In this document: piece after piece, positions 35,092 through 44,356 of the stretch
How positions within the stretch are numbered: the first letter of the stretch is position 1
How the letters are laid out: each line of letters starts with the position of its first letter
Origin: Cyclobacteriaceae bacterium
Lineage (GTDB): Bacteria > Bacteroidota > Bacteroidia > Cytophagales > Cyclobacteriaceae
Assembly: GCA_025055435.1 (NCBI GenBank)
Contig: JANWWN010000017.1
Location: 1-53,278, forward strand
Length of the DNA: 53,278 nt
Reading direction: 5' to 3'
The notes under the pieces: generated by a model
What the model saw: the letters and a program-made list of their open reading frames with translations, nothing else
Database searches by the model: none
Told to the model about the DNA's origin: nothing
Program-made: the position numbers and the translations under genes

Positions 35092-35571
35092 ATGAAAGAC
35101 CCGGAAATGTTTGAGCAAATTGATGACCTCGACCAGGAGTCGCGTTATCTCATTCACAAAGCCAAAGAAGCGGCCAACCACGCCCACGCCAACTACTCAA
35201 AATTTTGTGTTGGCGCAGCCCTCATGCTGGAAGACGGTACGGTAATTACAGGCGCCAATTATGAAAATGCATCTTACCCGCTAAGTATGTGCGCAGAGCG
35301 AGTGGCGCTATATGCCGCTGCCGCACAGCATCCGGATAAGCGCATTACCAAGCTGGTAGTGGTGGCAAAAAAGAAAGGTGGCAAGGAGCTGGTACCGGCC
35401 ACCTCATGCGGAGGCTGTCGTCAGGTTATGCTGGAATTTGAGGGCAATCAGAAAAAACCATTCGAGGTCATTATGCAAACCGATGACCATAAATGGATTA
35501 AACTTTCATCCGCACAATCGCTGCTGCCCTTTGCATTTTCCAGGCACAACGTTGAAGGAACGAAAAAATAA
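35092..35571 (+). CDS. cdd: Cytidine deaminase (159 aa)
   Basis: Deaminates cytidine and deoxycytidine to uridine and deoxyuridine, salvaging pyrimidines. The zinc site is CAER (Cys and catalytic Glu) in LSMCAERVALYAA and SCGGCRQ with the two further Cys, close to the standard PCGxCRQ. The substrate-binding NYENASYPL precedes it. Length (159) is slightly more than the 130-aa minimal form, due to N-terminal residues (about 20 acidic ones). It stands alone. Confidence 0.93.
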   Translation: MKDPEMFEQIDDLDQESRYLIHKAKEAANHAHANYSKFCVGAALMLEDGTVITGANYENASYPLSMCAERVALYAAAAQHPDKRITKLVVVAKKKGGKELVPATSCGGCRQVMLEFEGNQKKPFEVIMQTDDHKWIKLSSAQSLLPFAFSRHNVEGTKK

Positions 35572-35643
35572 TCATCGGAGCTGGCTGCCGGTTGCAGTTA
35601 TTTACAAATCTTCTAATCCGGTATTTTCATTAAACTTGCCGGC

Positions 35644-37575
35644 ATGAAACGGCTTTCCCGCCTTACCCTGCGCCAGTGGGCCTGGCTGATTGCTCTTCTT
35701 GTATTTGCTCTTATCAGTCTGGAGGCTTTGTGGCTTTACCATGTGCACCAACAGGTGCTGAACGTGCACCGTCAGATTGACGTAGTGCGTCAGCAACAGT
35801 TTCATTTTAACGAAGTACTTAGTGCAGAACTGCCCGAATCAGCCCGGCAGGCGCGGGTAAAGCAAATCAGCAAGACCCTGTCGTTACTTGAAACAGGCGG
35901 ACTTTTACCTTTGACCCTGCAAGAGGTTACGGCTTTGCAGGGCATACCGGCTGTTACCTTAAAATCATTACTATCCGACTGGAAGGCCTTTACCGGAAGT
36001 ACCGACAGCGTCACCCAACGCACCCATGCCCTGCTTATTGCCGGGCACTTTGAAGTTTTGATTCGCGACCTGCATCGGCAGGAAGCTAAAGAGCGAACCA
36101 TCTTCACGTATTCATTAGCCGGCAACCTGATTATCGTTGCTGCGGTATTGTATGTACTGGTACGCAGCTTCAGACGAAAAATTCTTGAGCCACTCCATCA
36201 GCTAGCCATCAACGCCATTCAACACAATCACACCAACGGCTTACCCGATAACGAATTAGGTAAGGTGGCTATAAACATTAATACAGTGATTGAAAACCTG
36301 CGCGACGCATCGGACTTTGTAACAGCCATAGGTGAAGGGAACCTGACGAAAGATTACCGCGAACTGGAACCGGACTATGAGCCAGGTAAAAATAAACTGG
36401 CCGATTCGCTTATCGCCATGCAGGAAAAGCTGCGGCAGATTAATGAAGAAGAACAAAAACGGAAGTGGGCCAACGAAGGCCTTGCAAGATTTGTGGATAT
36501 TCTCCGTTCCTCGCAGAATAATCTCCACCAGTTGGGCGACCGGATAATCGCCACACTGGTACAATATACCGGCTCCAACCAGGGCGGATTGTATGTGCTG
36601 AATGAAGATGACCCGCACCACCCTCACCTGGAATTGCTGTCGCTCTACGCTTTCAACATTAAAAAACATCAGCAGCAAAAAGTTAAGCCGGGTGAAGGAC
36701 TGCTCGGGCAAACGTTTCTTGAACAACAAACTGTTTACCTCAAAGAGCTTCCGGATGAATACATCCGCATCACTTCCGGGCTGGGCGATGCATCTCCGCG
36801 CAACCTGCTGATTGTACCGCTTAAGCTGGAAGATAAAGTGTATGGCATGGTCGAACTGGCCTCCTTCAGGGAATATCAGCCTCACGAAATAGCGTTTGTT
36901 GAAAAACTGGGCGAAACCATAGCCTCCACACTGGCAACCGTTCGCAACAACCAACGCACACAACGCCTGCTCGATGAAAGCCGGATGGCGGCAGAGTCCC
37001 TCCGCGCACAGGAAGAAGAGATGCGACAGAACATGGAAGAACTTACCGCCACGCAGGAAGAAATGCAACGAATCCTGCGCGAATCACAGCAAAAGGAAAC
37101 TTACCTGAACAACCTCATGGATGCTTCGGGCGATGCTTTTGTGGCCATCGACCGAAACTACTGCGTAGCTCTGCGCAACAACGCACCTTTGTTCGAACAA
37201 TTTATTAAGGCAGGTATTCCGTACGAAAAAGGTTTCAACGTGCTGAGTTTGTTTAAAGCTGACGAAGTGGAGTACCACAAAGCCATTTACGACCGCGTAT
37301 TTCAGGGTGAAAGCATCAGCGTGGTAAAGAATTATTTTGGCCGCGACTATTCCGTTAACTATAAACCGCTTCGCGCCCCCAATGGTGAAATTCTTGGCGC
37401 AGCCATTTACGCGCACGACCTCACCCATCAGCAACTTCAGGAAAAACGCATCAGCGAACTGGAACAACAACTGGCCCGACAAACTACCGATGAGGTGCTT
37501 ACCGGACTGGAAAAAGCGCTGCGGCTGAACCTGGAGGCGCTGGAAATTACACGCAGGGCCGCAGGCGGTCAGTAA
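35644..37575 (+). CDS. Membrane GAF-PAS sensor protein (643 aa)
   Basis: Residues 11-33 and about 153-176 are membrane helices, enclosing a helical periplasmic domain similar to the four-helix-bundle part of chemoreceptors. A HAMP-like linker (178-270) precedes a GAF domain (about 278-440, with PGEGLLGQTFLEQQTVYLKE and LIVPLKLEDKVYGMVELASF). A coiled coil (440-482) contains EELTAT at 465-470, and a PAS domain ends at about 600. No kinase, cyclase or HTH output domain is found. The GAF domain resembles those at 39186 and 39931, suggesting they act together in the neighbouring Che/Sia cluster. Confidence 0.82.
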   Translation: MKRLSRLTLRQWAWLIALLVFALISLEALWLYHVHQQVLNVHRQIDVVRQQQFHFNEVLSAELPESARQARVKQISKTLSLLETGGLLPLTLQEVTALQGIPAVTLKSLLSDWKAFTGSTDSVTQRTHALLIAGHFEVLIRDLHRQEAKERTIFTYSLAGNLIIVAAVLYVLVRSFRRKILEPLHQLAINAIQHNHTNGLPDNELGKVAININTVIENLRDASDFVTAIGEGNLTKDYRELEPDYEPGKNKLADSLIAMQEKLRQINEEEQKRKWANEGLARFVDILRSSQNNLHQLGDRIIATLVQYTGSNQGGLYVLNEDDPHHPHLELLSLYAFNIKKHQQQKVKPGEGLLGQTFLEQQTVYLKELPDEYIRITSGLGDASPRNLLIVPLKLEDKVYGMVELASFREYQPHEIAFVEKLGETIASTLATVRNNQRTQRLLDESRMAAESLRAQEEEMRQNMEELTATQEEMQRILRESQQKETYLNNLMDASGDAFVAIDRNYCVALRNNAPLFEQFIKAGIPYEKGFNVLSLFKADEVEYHKAIYDRVFQGESISVVKNYFGRDYSVNYKPLRAPNGEILGAAIYAHDLTHQQLQEKRISELEQQLARQTTDEVLTGLEKALRLNLEALEITRRAAGGQ

Positions 37576-37698
37576 AACCTGCTGGCTTGAGTTGCTTTGT
37601 TTGTAATTAATTAAATTTCAAAGATTTAACGGGCCTGCCGGGCAACCAAGACAGCAAAAACAGGTTGCGCATGTAAGATTTTACAACCGTTTTCCCTG

Positions 37699-37726
37699 TT
37701 GCGCTTGACCGGCTCTTGTATTTTTG
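37699..37726 (+). promoter_or_regulatory. Predicted promoter of the cheR-siaC gene series
   Basis: TTG at 37699-37701 and a perfect -7 element TATTTTTG at 37719-37726, 17 bases apart, match the Bacteroidota promoter pattern. The -7 element is 28 bp upstream of the cheR start at 37754. It could make genes from cheR to at least the PP2C protein one transcript, independent of the GAF-PAS gene. Confidence 0.55.
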
Positions 37727-37753
37727 GGGCCTTCAATTTTAAAGACCCTCAAC

Positions 37754-38575
37754 ATGCAGGAAATAGACATAGCTGACCTGAGGCGGATATCGGAGTTGAT
37801 TTATCAGAAATACAACTACGACTTCCGCAATTACGCCATGTCGTCATTCAAACGCAGGGTCCAGCGTATCCTCGACCTGAAAAAACTCACCATTGACTCC
37901 CTGATAAAAAAACTGAACGAACAACCTGCCTTTATCCACGAGTTCCTGGATGAGCTTACCGTTAACGTAACCGAAATGTTCCGCGACCCGGGCTTCTGGC
38001 GGGTCATGCGCGAAGAAATCATCCCCTCCATCCTGCTTAACCACAAACAATTTAAGATATGGCATGCCGGGTGCTCATCCGGTGAAGAAGTGTTGTCAAT
38101 GGCCATCCTTTTAAAAGAGATGGGCATTCACCAAAACGTACAGATTTACGCCACCGACCTGGATGTGAACATTCTCGAAAAAGCCAAAGCAGCCACCTAT
38201 CCGGTAAAAAACATGGACCTGAACGAGAAGAACTACATCCGCTTTCAGGGGGCCGGTAGCTTAAAAGATTATTACCGGGAAGAAAACGGCCAGGCCATTT
38301 TTAATCGCGACCTGCTCAGCACCGTCACGTTCCGCAAGCACGACCTGGTACTGGGCGAAGTATTCAACAAATTCGATTTGATACTGTGCCGAAACGTAAT
38401 GATTTATTTCAATCAGACGCTTCAAAATGAAGTGCTGAAAAAATTTCACGAAAGCTTATTCAAATACGGATACCTGGCCATCGGCTCCAAGGAATCACTC
38501 ATTTGGTGCGATTACGCCAACCGTTTTATTGTGGTTAACAACGAAGAAAAAATATATAAGAAAATAAAAGATTAA
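37754..38575 (+). CDS. cheR: CheR-type protein-glutamate methyltransferase (273 aa)
   Basis: CheR methylates glutamates in receptor helices using S-adenosylmethionine. The N-terminal helical domain (about 1-75; SSFKRRVQRILDLKKL) and the SAM-binding Rossmann-like domain are both there, with IWHAGCSSGEEVLSMAILL and YATDLDVNILEKA, and the catalytic region LILCRNVMIYFN. The start ATG at 37754 follows the promoter; the 10-codon longer frame would begin inside it. The usual partners CheA, CheW or an MCP receptor are not in the window. It is followed by the CheB-like gene after 17 bases. Confidence 0.93.
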   Translation: MQEIDIADLRRISELIYQKYNYDFRNYAMSSFKRRVQRILDLKKLTIDSLIKKLNEQPAFIHEFLDELTVNVTEMFRDPGFWRVMREEIIPSILLNHKQFKIWHAGCSSGEEVLSMAILLKEMGIHQNVQIYATDLDVNILEKAKAATYPVKNMDLNEKNYIRFQGAGSLKDYYREENGQAIFNRDLLSTVTFRKHDLVLGEVFNKFDLILCRNVMIYFNQTLQNEVLKKFHESLFKYGYLAIGSKESLIWCDYANRFIVVNNEEKIYKKIKD

Positions 38576-38592
38576 TACGCTGCCATCGGCCC

Positions 38593-39189
38593 ATGAACAA
38601 ATACAACCTAAATAACAGCTATAAAGCCGTTGTTATCGGTGGGTCGGCCGGTAGCTTTCAGGGTGTGGTAAAAATCCTTTCGCAACTGCCCAAGGGTTTT
38701 CCATTACCCATCATCATGTGCCTGCACCGGCTTAAGCACGTGCGCCACGGTTTCGTGGAGGCCCTGTCGCTGAAAAGTGTAGTTCAGGTAACTGAACCAT
38801 ACGATAAGGAGCCAATAAAAAAAGGCGGCGTTTATCTGGCACCGGCAAACTACCACCTCTCGGTTGAACTGGGAAATTACTTTGCCCTCTCAACCGAAGA
38901 GATGATCAACAACTCCAGGCCGGCCATCGACATCACCCTGGGCACCTGCGCCTATGTGTTTAAAGATAAACTCATCGGCATTCTGCTATCAGGTGCCAAT
39001 AAGGACGGTGCCTTGGGTATGAAGCAGATTAAAGACCGTGGCGGACTAACCATTGTACAGGATCCGTCCGAATGCATGATTGACACCATGCCCAAGTCGG
39101 CTATGGCGTTAACTAAAATTGACTACGTTTTGAAAATTGACCAGATTGTGGATTTTCTTAAAGAATTAAACAAGCACTACCGCACATGA
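38593..39189 (+). CDS. CheB-type methylesterase catalytic domain, no receiver (198 aa)
   Basis: CheB removes methyl groups from receptor glutamates. The catalytic triad is intact: Ser18 in GGSAGS, His45 in CLHR and Asp138 in GANKDGALG. The N-terminal receiver domain that regulates classical CheB is missing, so activity would not be gated by CheA phosphorylation. It lies between CheR and the membrane GAF protein and overlaps the latter by four bases (ATGA at 39186). Hence the pair can methylate and demethylate a local target. The alternative function, deamidation, is also possible. Confidence 0.9.
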   Translation: MNKYNLNNSYKAVVIGGSAGSFQGVVKILSQLPKGFPLPIIMCLHRLKHVRHGFVEALSLKSVVQVTEPYDKEPIKKGGVYLAPANYHLSVELGNYFALSTEEMINNSRPAIDITLGTCAYVFKDKLIGILLSGANKDGALGMKQIKDRGGLTIVQDPSECMIDTMPKSAMALTKIDYVLKIDQIVDFLKELNKHYRT

Positions 39190-39908
39190 AAAGACCAAAC
39201 CTGCATTTCCTATCCATTCTGCTCGCAGTAGTTTTTCTGCTCTCGGGTACCGGTGCCTGGTTAACCTTGCTCCTGTCATCGGCAGCCGGCATACCCTCTT
39301 CGTTTTACTTTTATCTTGCAGTCTCCTTTCTTTCAGGCGCAACTGCGTTGATTTTGGCGTTAACCGTCCGTAATGAAGTCATCGTTTACCGGGAAAGAAA
39401 AGATGAAAACCGTCAAACCGATGAACAACAGCGGCATGACCATACCGCCTCACTGAATAGTAAGCTCATAACCGAATCCGTGCGCAAGGCACGAACAACG
39501 GCCGATGCAGCTCAGCAATTTTTGCAATCTGTGGCCGGACAACTGCAGGCCGGTGCCGGAGCTTTTTACCGCGTACACCGGGATAACGGAACGCGCACAG
39601 CAGTACTGGAAGCCGGATATGCCATACCGGTAAGCGAAAAAAACCGCATAGCCTACGAAGCCGGTGAAGGCCTGGTGGGTCAGCTGATCGTTACCGGAAA
39701 AACTGTGTATCTGGACGAGCTCCCGGAAGGTTACATTAAAATTATTTCCGGACTGGGCAGCGCCTCACCGCGATATGTTTTTATTTGCCCGGTGCTTAAA
39801 GACAACGAAGTTGTGGGCGCTGTTGAACTGGCCTCATTTACTCCGCTTACCCCTGCCCAGCGTAAACAAGTGGAAGAAGCATGCCAGATTGTAGCTGAAA
39901 AAATGTAA
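39186..39908 (+). CDS. Two-helix membrane protein with GAF domain (240 aa)
   Basis: Two membrane helices (about 8-32 and 38-60) separated by a short loop, then a coiled linker and a GAF domain at about 95-240. The GAF core reads GEGLVGQLIVTGKTVYLDEL, then ISGLGSASPRYVFICPVL and VVGAVELASFTPL, closely parallel to those of the proteins at 35644 and 39931. There is no output domain. It is translationally coupled to the CheB-like protein. A role as a ligand-sensing partner in the cluster is likely but unproven. Confidence 0.82.
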   Translation: MKRPNLHFLSILLAVVFLLSGTGAWLTLLLSSAAGIPSSFYFYLAVSFLSGATALILALTVRNEVIVYRERKDENRQTDEQQRHDHTASLNSKLITESVRKARTTADAAQQFLQSVAGQLQAGAGAFYRVHRDNGTRTAVLEAGYAIPVSEKNRIAYEAGEGLVGQLIVTGKTVYLDELPEGYIKIISGLGSASPRYVFICPVLKDNEVVGAVELASFTPLTPAQRKQVEEACQIVAEKM

Positions 39909-39930
39909 GTCTTCATAAACAGAAGCAACT

Positions 39931-42900
39931 ATGTGGAAAAAAATCCGGATTAGCACCAAAATCACGTTACTTATTCTCCTCCTGTCTCTAATCGGAGTGT
40001 TGGCCATCGGTGTGTTTACATACGAATACCTGATAAAAGCCAATCGCGATAAATATATGTTCAGCCTTGCGGCTATTGCGAACGCCAGGGCCGACCAGGC
40101 AGAAATATTTTTTGAATATCAGAAAAACCGGATTAACACCCTGGCCGATTACCTCAACAACTTTGGCGAATCCCTTACAAACGAATCACTGCTAAGTAAT
40201 GATACCGCCTGTGTAATCAGCTCTTCCGGCAACATATTGTTTTCCAATCATCCTTCCTTCCCGATAGGAAAAGTACTTACCGACCCCGATGGCTCCGGTT
40301 TCGCAGGAGCTCAACAAGGCATCTACTTCAGTACCGCATTAAAAGAAGGCAGCGATTATTTTACCTACGGAGTTACCTCTGTTTCGCAGGACAAGCTGCT
40401 GGTGGTAAAAATAAAACTCAATTCACTATACCGGCATTTTATGCGGGAGCAAGGCTTGGGTAAAACCGGTGAGATTATACTGGTAAAACAAGATGCTTCA
40501 GCCAACCGCATTTTCCTGCTCAGTCCGCTGCGCCACGACCCCGGTGCAGCCATAAAAGTATTTTCAGCCAATGACCCGAAGGTGCGCGGAATAAAAGCCG
40601 TGTTTGCCGGCATGCCGGGTTATACCGCTTCTTCCGATTATCGCGGAGAATCGGCCTTGTACACCGGTCGCCCGCTTGCACTGAACGGATGGGCTGTAAT
40701 CGCTAAAATGGATACCGATGAGGCCAATGGCGATGCACCGGGCGTGATGCGCACCATTACCATGGCCGGCCTGGGTGTGCTGATGCTTGCTTTTCTCATC
40801 TCCCTGCTGCTTACACGCTCACTCACCCGTCCGTTAAATTTTATGCGAAATATCCTGGGCATGGTTGAACAGGGTATCCTTCCGGAACGCATCGAAGTAA
40901 CAAGCCGGGATGAATTCGGCCAAATGACCGAAAAGGTAAATAACCTGGTGGCATCTCTTAAAAACAACGCCCGGTTTGCGCAATTTATTGGCGAAGGAAA
41001 ATACGACACGGAATTTAAGCCAGCATCGGACAACGACCAGCTGGGCATGGCGCTCATTACCATGCGCAATAACCTGGTAGAAAACGAACGGCGCGAAAAC
41101 GAGCGCAACTGGATTGTGCGCGGTGTAGCCGAAATCAGCGAAATCCTCCGCATGCACGACTCCATCGATACGATGGGCGATGATGTAATCAAATTCATCC
41201 TCGAAAAAATCGGTGCCGTGCAGGGAGCCTTTTACGTGGTGAATGACGAAACCGGAGCAGAACCGGTTATTGAAATGCGCGCAAGCTATGCCTATGGCCG
41301 AAAAAAATATTTGCAAAAGCAATTCCGCTTTGCCGAGGGTTTGGTGGGTCAGGCAGCTATTGAAAAGGATACGGTATTACGAACCGAAATTCCGCCAGAT
41401 TATGTAACCATCACTTCGGGTATTTTAGGCGACCAGCGGCCAACGTGTATTCTCATCGTTCCGCTGATAACCAACGAGGAAGTTTATGGTGTATTGGAAT
41501 TTGCCGGCCTCAAAAAATTCAATCCGTCGCAGGTAAAGTTTGTTGAAGAACTCAGTTTGATTCTGGCCCGCACCATCTTCAACATTAAAGTAAACGAGCG
41601 CACGCGCAGGCTGCTGGAAGAGTCGCAGGCCATGAGTAATGAACTGAAAGAGAAACAGGAGGTGTTGCGCCAGAATGCCGAAGAAATGCAGGCTACGCAG
41701 GAAGAACTGGAGCGCACCAACCGCGAACTGGCCAAACAAATCGAAGAGGTAAACCGGACCCAGAAGCGGATGCAACTGCTGCTGGAAAATGCTTCGGAAG
41801 TAATAACCATATACGAAGAAGATGAAACCATACGCTACATGTCGCCATCGGTTGAAACCATTTTAGGATATGGCCAGAAAGAACTGATTGGCAAGAGCGA
41901 CCTGTACCTTGTGCATCCCGATTACCGCGAAGTATACGAAGACCTTTTCCGTAAAATGAAGTCGCAGCCGGATGAAAAGGTTACGGCGCAGTTTGAATAC
42001 AAAACCAAAGACGGCAACTACATCTGGGTTGAAGCCACCGGTACCAATTTCATGAAGAACCCGGCTATTCACGGGTACATCTTAAATGTGCGCGATATCA
42101 CCGAGCGCCGGCGTGCGGAGCAGGAACAGCGTATGCGCAGTAAAATGCAGGCGCTCTCGGAAAACTCGCCCGACCTCATCACGCGGCTGGAGGATGAAAT
42201 CATTTCGTACATCAACCCGGTTATTGAAACCTATACCGGCAAGAGCCCGCAGTGGTTTATTAACCGAAAAGTGAAAGAGGCCGAACTGGATAACTCCATA
42301 TTAAACTCCTGGCTTAAAATTGTTGAACAGGTTCAGGCCAGCCAGGAAACAGTGGCCACCGAAATGGATTTCCCCAGTGAACTGGGTAAACGCATCATGC
42401 AGGTAAATGCCATTCCTGAATTTGATGAAAACAGTAAGCTGGAATCAGTGCTGGTGGTGTCCCATGACATCACCGAGCGCAAAATGATTGAACTGGAAAT
42501 TCAGAATAAGAACAAAAAAATCACCGAGAGCATTAACTACGCCAAGCGCATCCAGTCGGCCATATTACCCAACACCCGCGTTATCAGCCGGGTACTGCCC
42601 GACTCATTTATATTATACAAGCCCCGTGATGTGGTGAGTGGCGACTTCCCGTGGTATATGCAACTGAAGGATGAAGTATTTATTGCTGCGGTTGACTGCA
42701 CCGGCCACGGTGTACCGGGTGCGTTGTTATCGCTTATCGGCTACTTCCTGCTGAACGACATTGTACGTAGCCGAAAGGTTACCGAGCCGGGCGTTATACT
42801 CGACCTGCTCGATGAAGGCGTTACCAAAACCCTTCGTCAGGATGAGGATGCCACCACAAAAGACGGCATGGACATCGCCTTGTGTAAAATCAACCTCAAC

Positions 42901-43269
42901 ACGCGCGAAGTGGAATACGCGGGTGCTCACCGGCCATTGTATGTTATGCGCAATGGCGTAATGGAAGAAGTCAAGGGTAATAAATTTCCCATTGGTGGCG
43001 GGATATTTAAAAATCAAACCAACTTCACAACCACCCGCCTGCAACTCAACAAAGGCGACTCCATTTACTTCAGCTCCGACGGTTACCCCGACCAGTTTGG
43101 CGGGCCGGAGGGCCGTAAATTCGGCCCCAAAAAAGTGCGCGAAATCATCGAACGCGTATATACCCTCAGCATGCGCGAGGCGGCCATCATCTTTGATAAT
43201 GAGTGGGAAGCATGGCGGGGCGACACGAAACAAACCGATGATGTATTGTTAATCGGCATTAAATTTTAA
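39931..43269 (+). CDS. Cache-HAMP-GAF-PAS-PAS-PP2C (SpoIIE-type) phosphatase, SiaA-like (1112 aa)
   Basis: Membrane helices at about 11-33 and 272-292 enclose a large periplasmic Cache-like sensor. HAMP (about 293-345), GAF (395-545), a coiled coil (545-612, with EEMQAT at 584-589), two PAS domains (about 613-735 and 740-855) and a C-terminal SpoIIE-type PP2C phosphatase (about 880-1112) follow. The PP2C metal-binding Asp residues are seen in VVSGDFPW, AVDCTGHGVPGA, SSDGYPDQFGG and TDDVLL. This is the layout expected of a SiaA-like phosphatase that removes phosphate from SiaC. The length is unusual, with at least four input domains. Confidence 0.92.
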   Translation: MWKKIRISTKITLLILLLSLIGVLAIGVFTYEYLIKANRDKYMFSLAAIANARADQAEIFFEYQKNRINTLADYLNNFGESLTNESLLSNDTACVISSSGNILFSNHPSFPIGKVLTDPDGSGFAGAQQGIYFSTALKEGSDYFTYGVTSVSQDKLLVVKIKLNSLYRHFMREQGLGKTGEIILVKQDASANRIFLLSPLRHDPGAAIKVFSANDPKVRGIKAVFAGMPGYTASSDYRGESALYTGRPLALNGWAVIAKMDTDEANGDAPGVMRTITMAGLGVLMLAFLISLLLTRSLTRPLNFMRNILGMVEQGILPERIEVTSRDEFGQMTEKVNNLVASLKNNARFAQFIGEGKYDTEFKPASDNDQLGMALITMRNNLVENERRENERNWIVRGVAEISEILRMHDSIDTMGDDVIKFILEKIGAVQGAFYVVNDETGAEPVIEMRASYAYGRKKYLQKQFRFAEGLVGQAAIEKDTVLRTEIPPDYVTITSGILGDQRPTCILIVPLITNEEVYGVLEFAGLKKFNPSQVKFVEELSLILARTIFNIKVNERTRRLLEESQAMSNELKEKQEVLRQNAEEMQATQEELERTNRELAKQIEEVNRTQKRMQLLLENASEVITIYEEDETIRYMSPSVETILGYGQKELIGKSDLYLVHPDYREVYEDLFRKMKSQPDEKVTAQFEYKTKDGNYIWVEATGTNFMKNPAIHGYILNVRDITERRRAEQEQRMRSKMQALSENSPDLITRLEDEIISYINPVIETYTGKSPQWFINRKVKEAELDNSILNSWLKIVEQVQASQETVATEMDFPSELGKRIMQVNAIPEFDENSKLESVLVVSHDITERKMIELEIQNKNKKITESINYAKRIQSAILPNTRVISRVLPDSFILYKPRDVVSGDFPWYMQLKDEVFIAAVDCTGHGVPGALLSLIGYFLLNDIVRSRKVTEPGVILDLLDEGVTKTLRQDEDATTKDGMDIALCKINLNTREVEYAGAHRPLYVMRNGVMEEVKGNKFPIGGGIFKNQTNFTTTRLQLNKGDSIYFSSDGYPDQFGGPEGRKFGPKKVREIIERVYTLSMREAAIIFDNEWEAWRGDTKQTDDVLLIGIKF

Positions 43270-43358
43270 CATGTATGAAAATCGTTCATTTTGAATATTT
43301 TAAGGACCCGATTTTCAACCAAACCTTCTAAATTCGAACCTTCAAAATTCCTATCGCA

Positions 43359-43910
43359 ATGGATTTTATCTACAACCTCCACCGCACCATGCTGAGCCAG
43401 AATCTGATCCTGGTTTATCAGGGAGATTTTACCCAGGAAACCACCAAGTCCATTCTGGCCATGGCCGAGCGCAATCTCGACTCATCGGGCGAAGAATCGT
43501 CTATCAAAAGAAAAGTGTTCAACGTAATGGTCGAGGCCTTGCAAAACATCGTTAAGCACAGCGATGAGCTGATTGACGGTCAGATGCGCAGCCATGCGGC
43601 CATCTTTCTAATCGGAAAGGAAGCCAATCGCTATTCCATCATGACCGGCAACCCGATCCGAAAATCCAATGTCGAAAAACTTAATCAGGCGCTTACCCAC
43701 ATCAATAGCCTCGATAAAGACGGACTGAAGGAGTTGTACAAGAATATCATTAAAAACACAACCATATCCGAAAAAGGAGGTGCGGGACTCGGCTTCGTGG
43801 ATATGGCCCGCAAGTCGGGTGAAAAACTGGAATTTGCTTTCCCGGAAATGAACAGTGAGTACTGCTTTTTCTGTCTGAAAGTTAACGTGCCGCGCGAAAG
43901 CGGTGAGTAA
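43359..43910 (+). CDS. siaB: SiaB-family protein kinase (183 aa)
   Basis: SiaB is an ATP-dependent kinase of the GHKL fold that phosphorylates SiaC. The N box is VMVEALQNIVKHSD, and the ATP-lid region is GGAGLGFVDMARKSG. Length fits the DUF6272/SiaB family. It lies between the PP2C phosphatase and SiaC, just as siaA-siaB-siaC in Pseudomonas aeruginosa. No SiaD is nearby. Confidence 0.9.
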   Translation: MDFIYNLHRTMLSQNLILVYQGDFTQETTKSILAMAERNLDSSGEESSIKRKVFNVMVEALQNIVKHSDELIDGQMRSHAAIFLIGKEANRYSIMTGNPIRKSNVEKLNQALTHINSLDKDGLKELYKNIIKNTTISEKGGAGLGFVDMARKSGEKLEFAFPEMNSEYCFFCLKVNVPRESGE

Positions 43911-43955
43911 TCTGATAAAACTGATGTTAAACCGAAAACGAAAATCTGTATAACC

Positions 43956-44318
43956 ATGGAAATACTGCATCTGGAAGGAACGGAAGACACCCCGAAAATC
44001 ATTCTCGACAAAAAGAACGGCATCTTTGAAATCTCAGGGCGTTCCCTGCCCGAAGACTCAGCCGAATTTTACCGGCCTGTACTGGAGTGGATTGGACAGT
44101 ATAGCTCAGACCCTAATCCCACTACCGACTTTGTATTCAAGCTGGAGTATTTCAACACGGCTTCCTCAAAACTTATTCTCGATGTACTTAGTGCATTGGA
44201 GGATATTAAAGGCATGAAAATTCTTTGGTATTACCACGAAGATGATGAAGACATGCAGGAAGCCGGCCAGGAATTTTCAGAGCTGGTAGAAATTCCGTTT
44301 GAGTTTAAAACCTACTAA
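43956..44318 (+). CDS. siaC: SiaC-family regulatory phosphoprotein (120 aa)
   Basis: SiaC is the partner-switch protein, phosphorylated by SiaB and dephosphorylated by SiaA; in P. aeruginosa its unphosphorylated form activates the diguanylate cyclase SiaD. The conserved phosphosite motif FNTASSK is here, and by count the threonine is Thr68, the same position as in P. aeruginosa. The start (MEILHLEGTEDTPKI) and the C-terminal YYHEDDEDMQEAGQEFSEL complete the DUF1987 pattern. The next gene, an ABC transporter, starts 38 bases downstream. Confidence 0.93.
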   Translation: MEILHLEGTEDTPKIILDKKNGIFEISGRSLPEDSAEFYRPVLEWIGQYSSDPNPTTDFVFKLEYFNTASSKLILDVLSALEDIKGMKILWYYHEDDEDMQEAGQEFSELVEIPFEFKTY

Positions 44319-44356
44319 TCTTTTTTCGGACAAGCCGAACCCGCAAGCCCTGAAGC

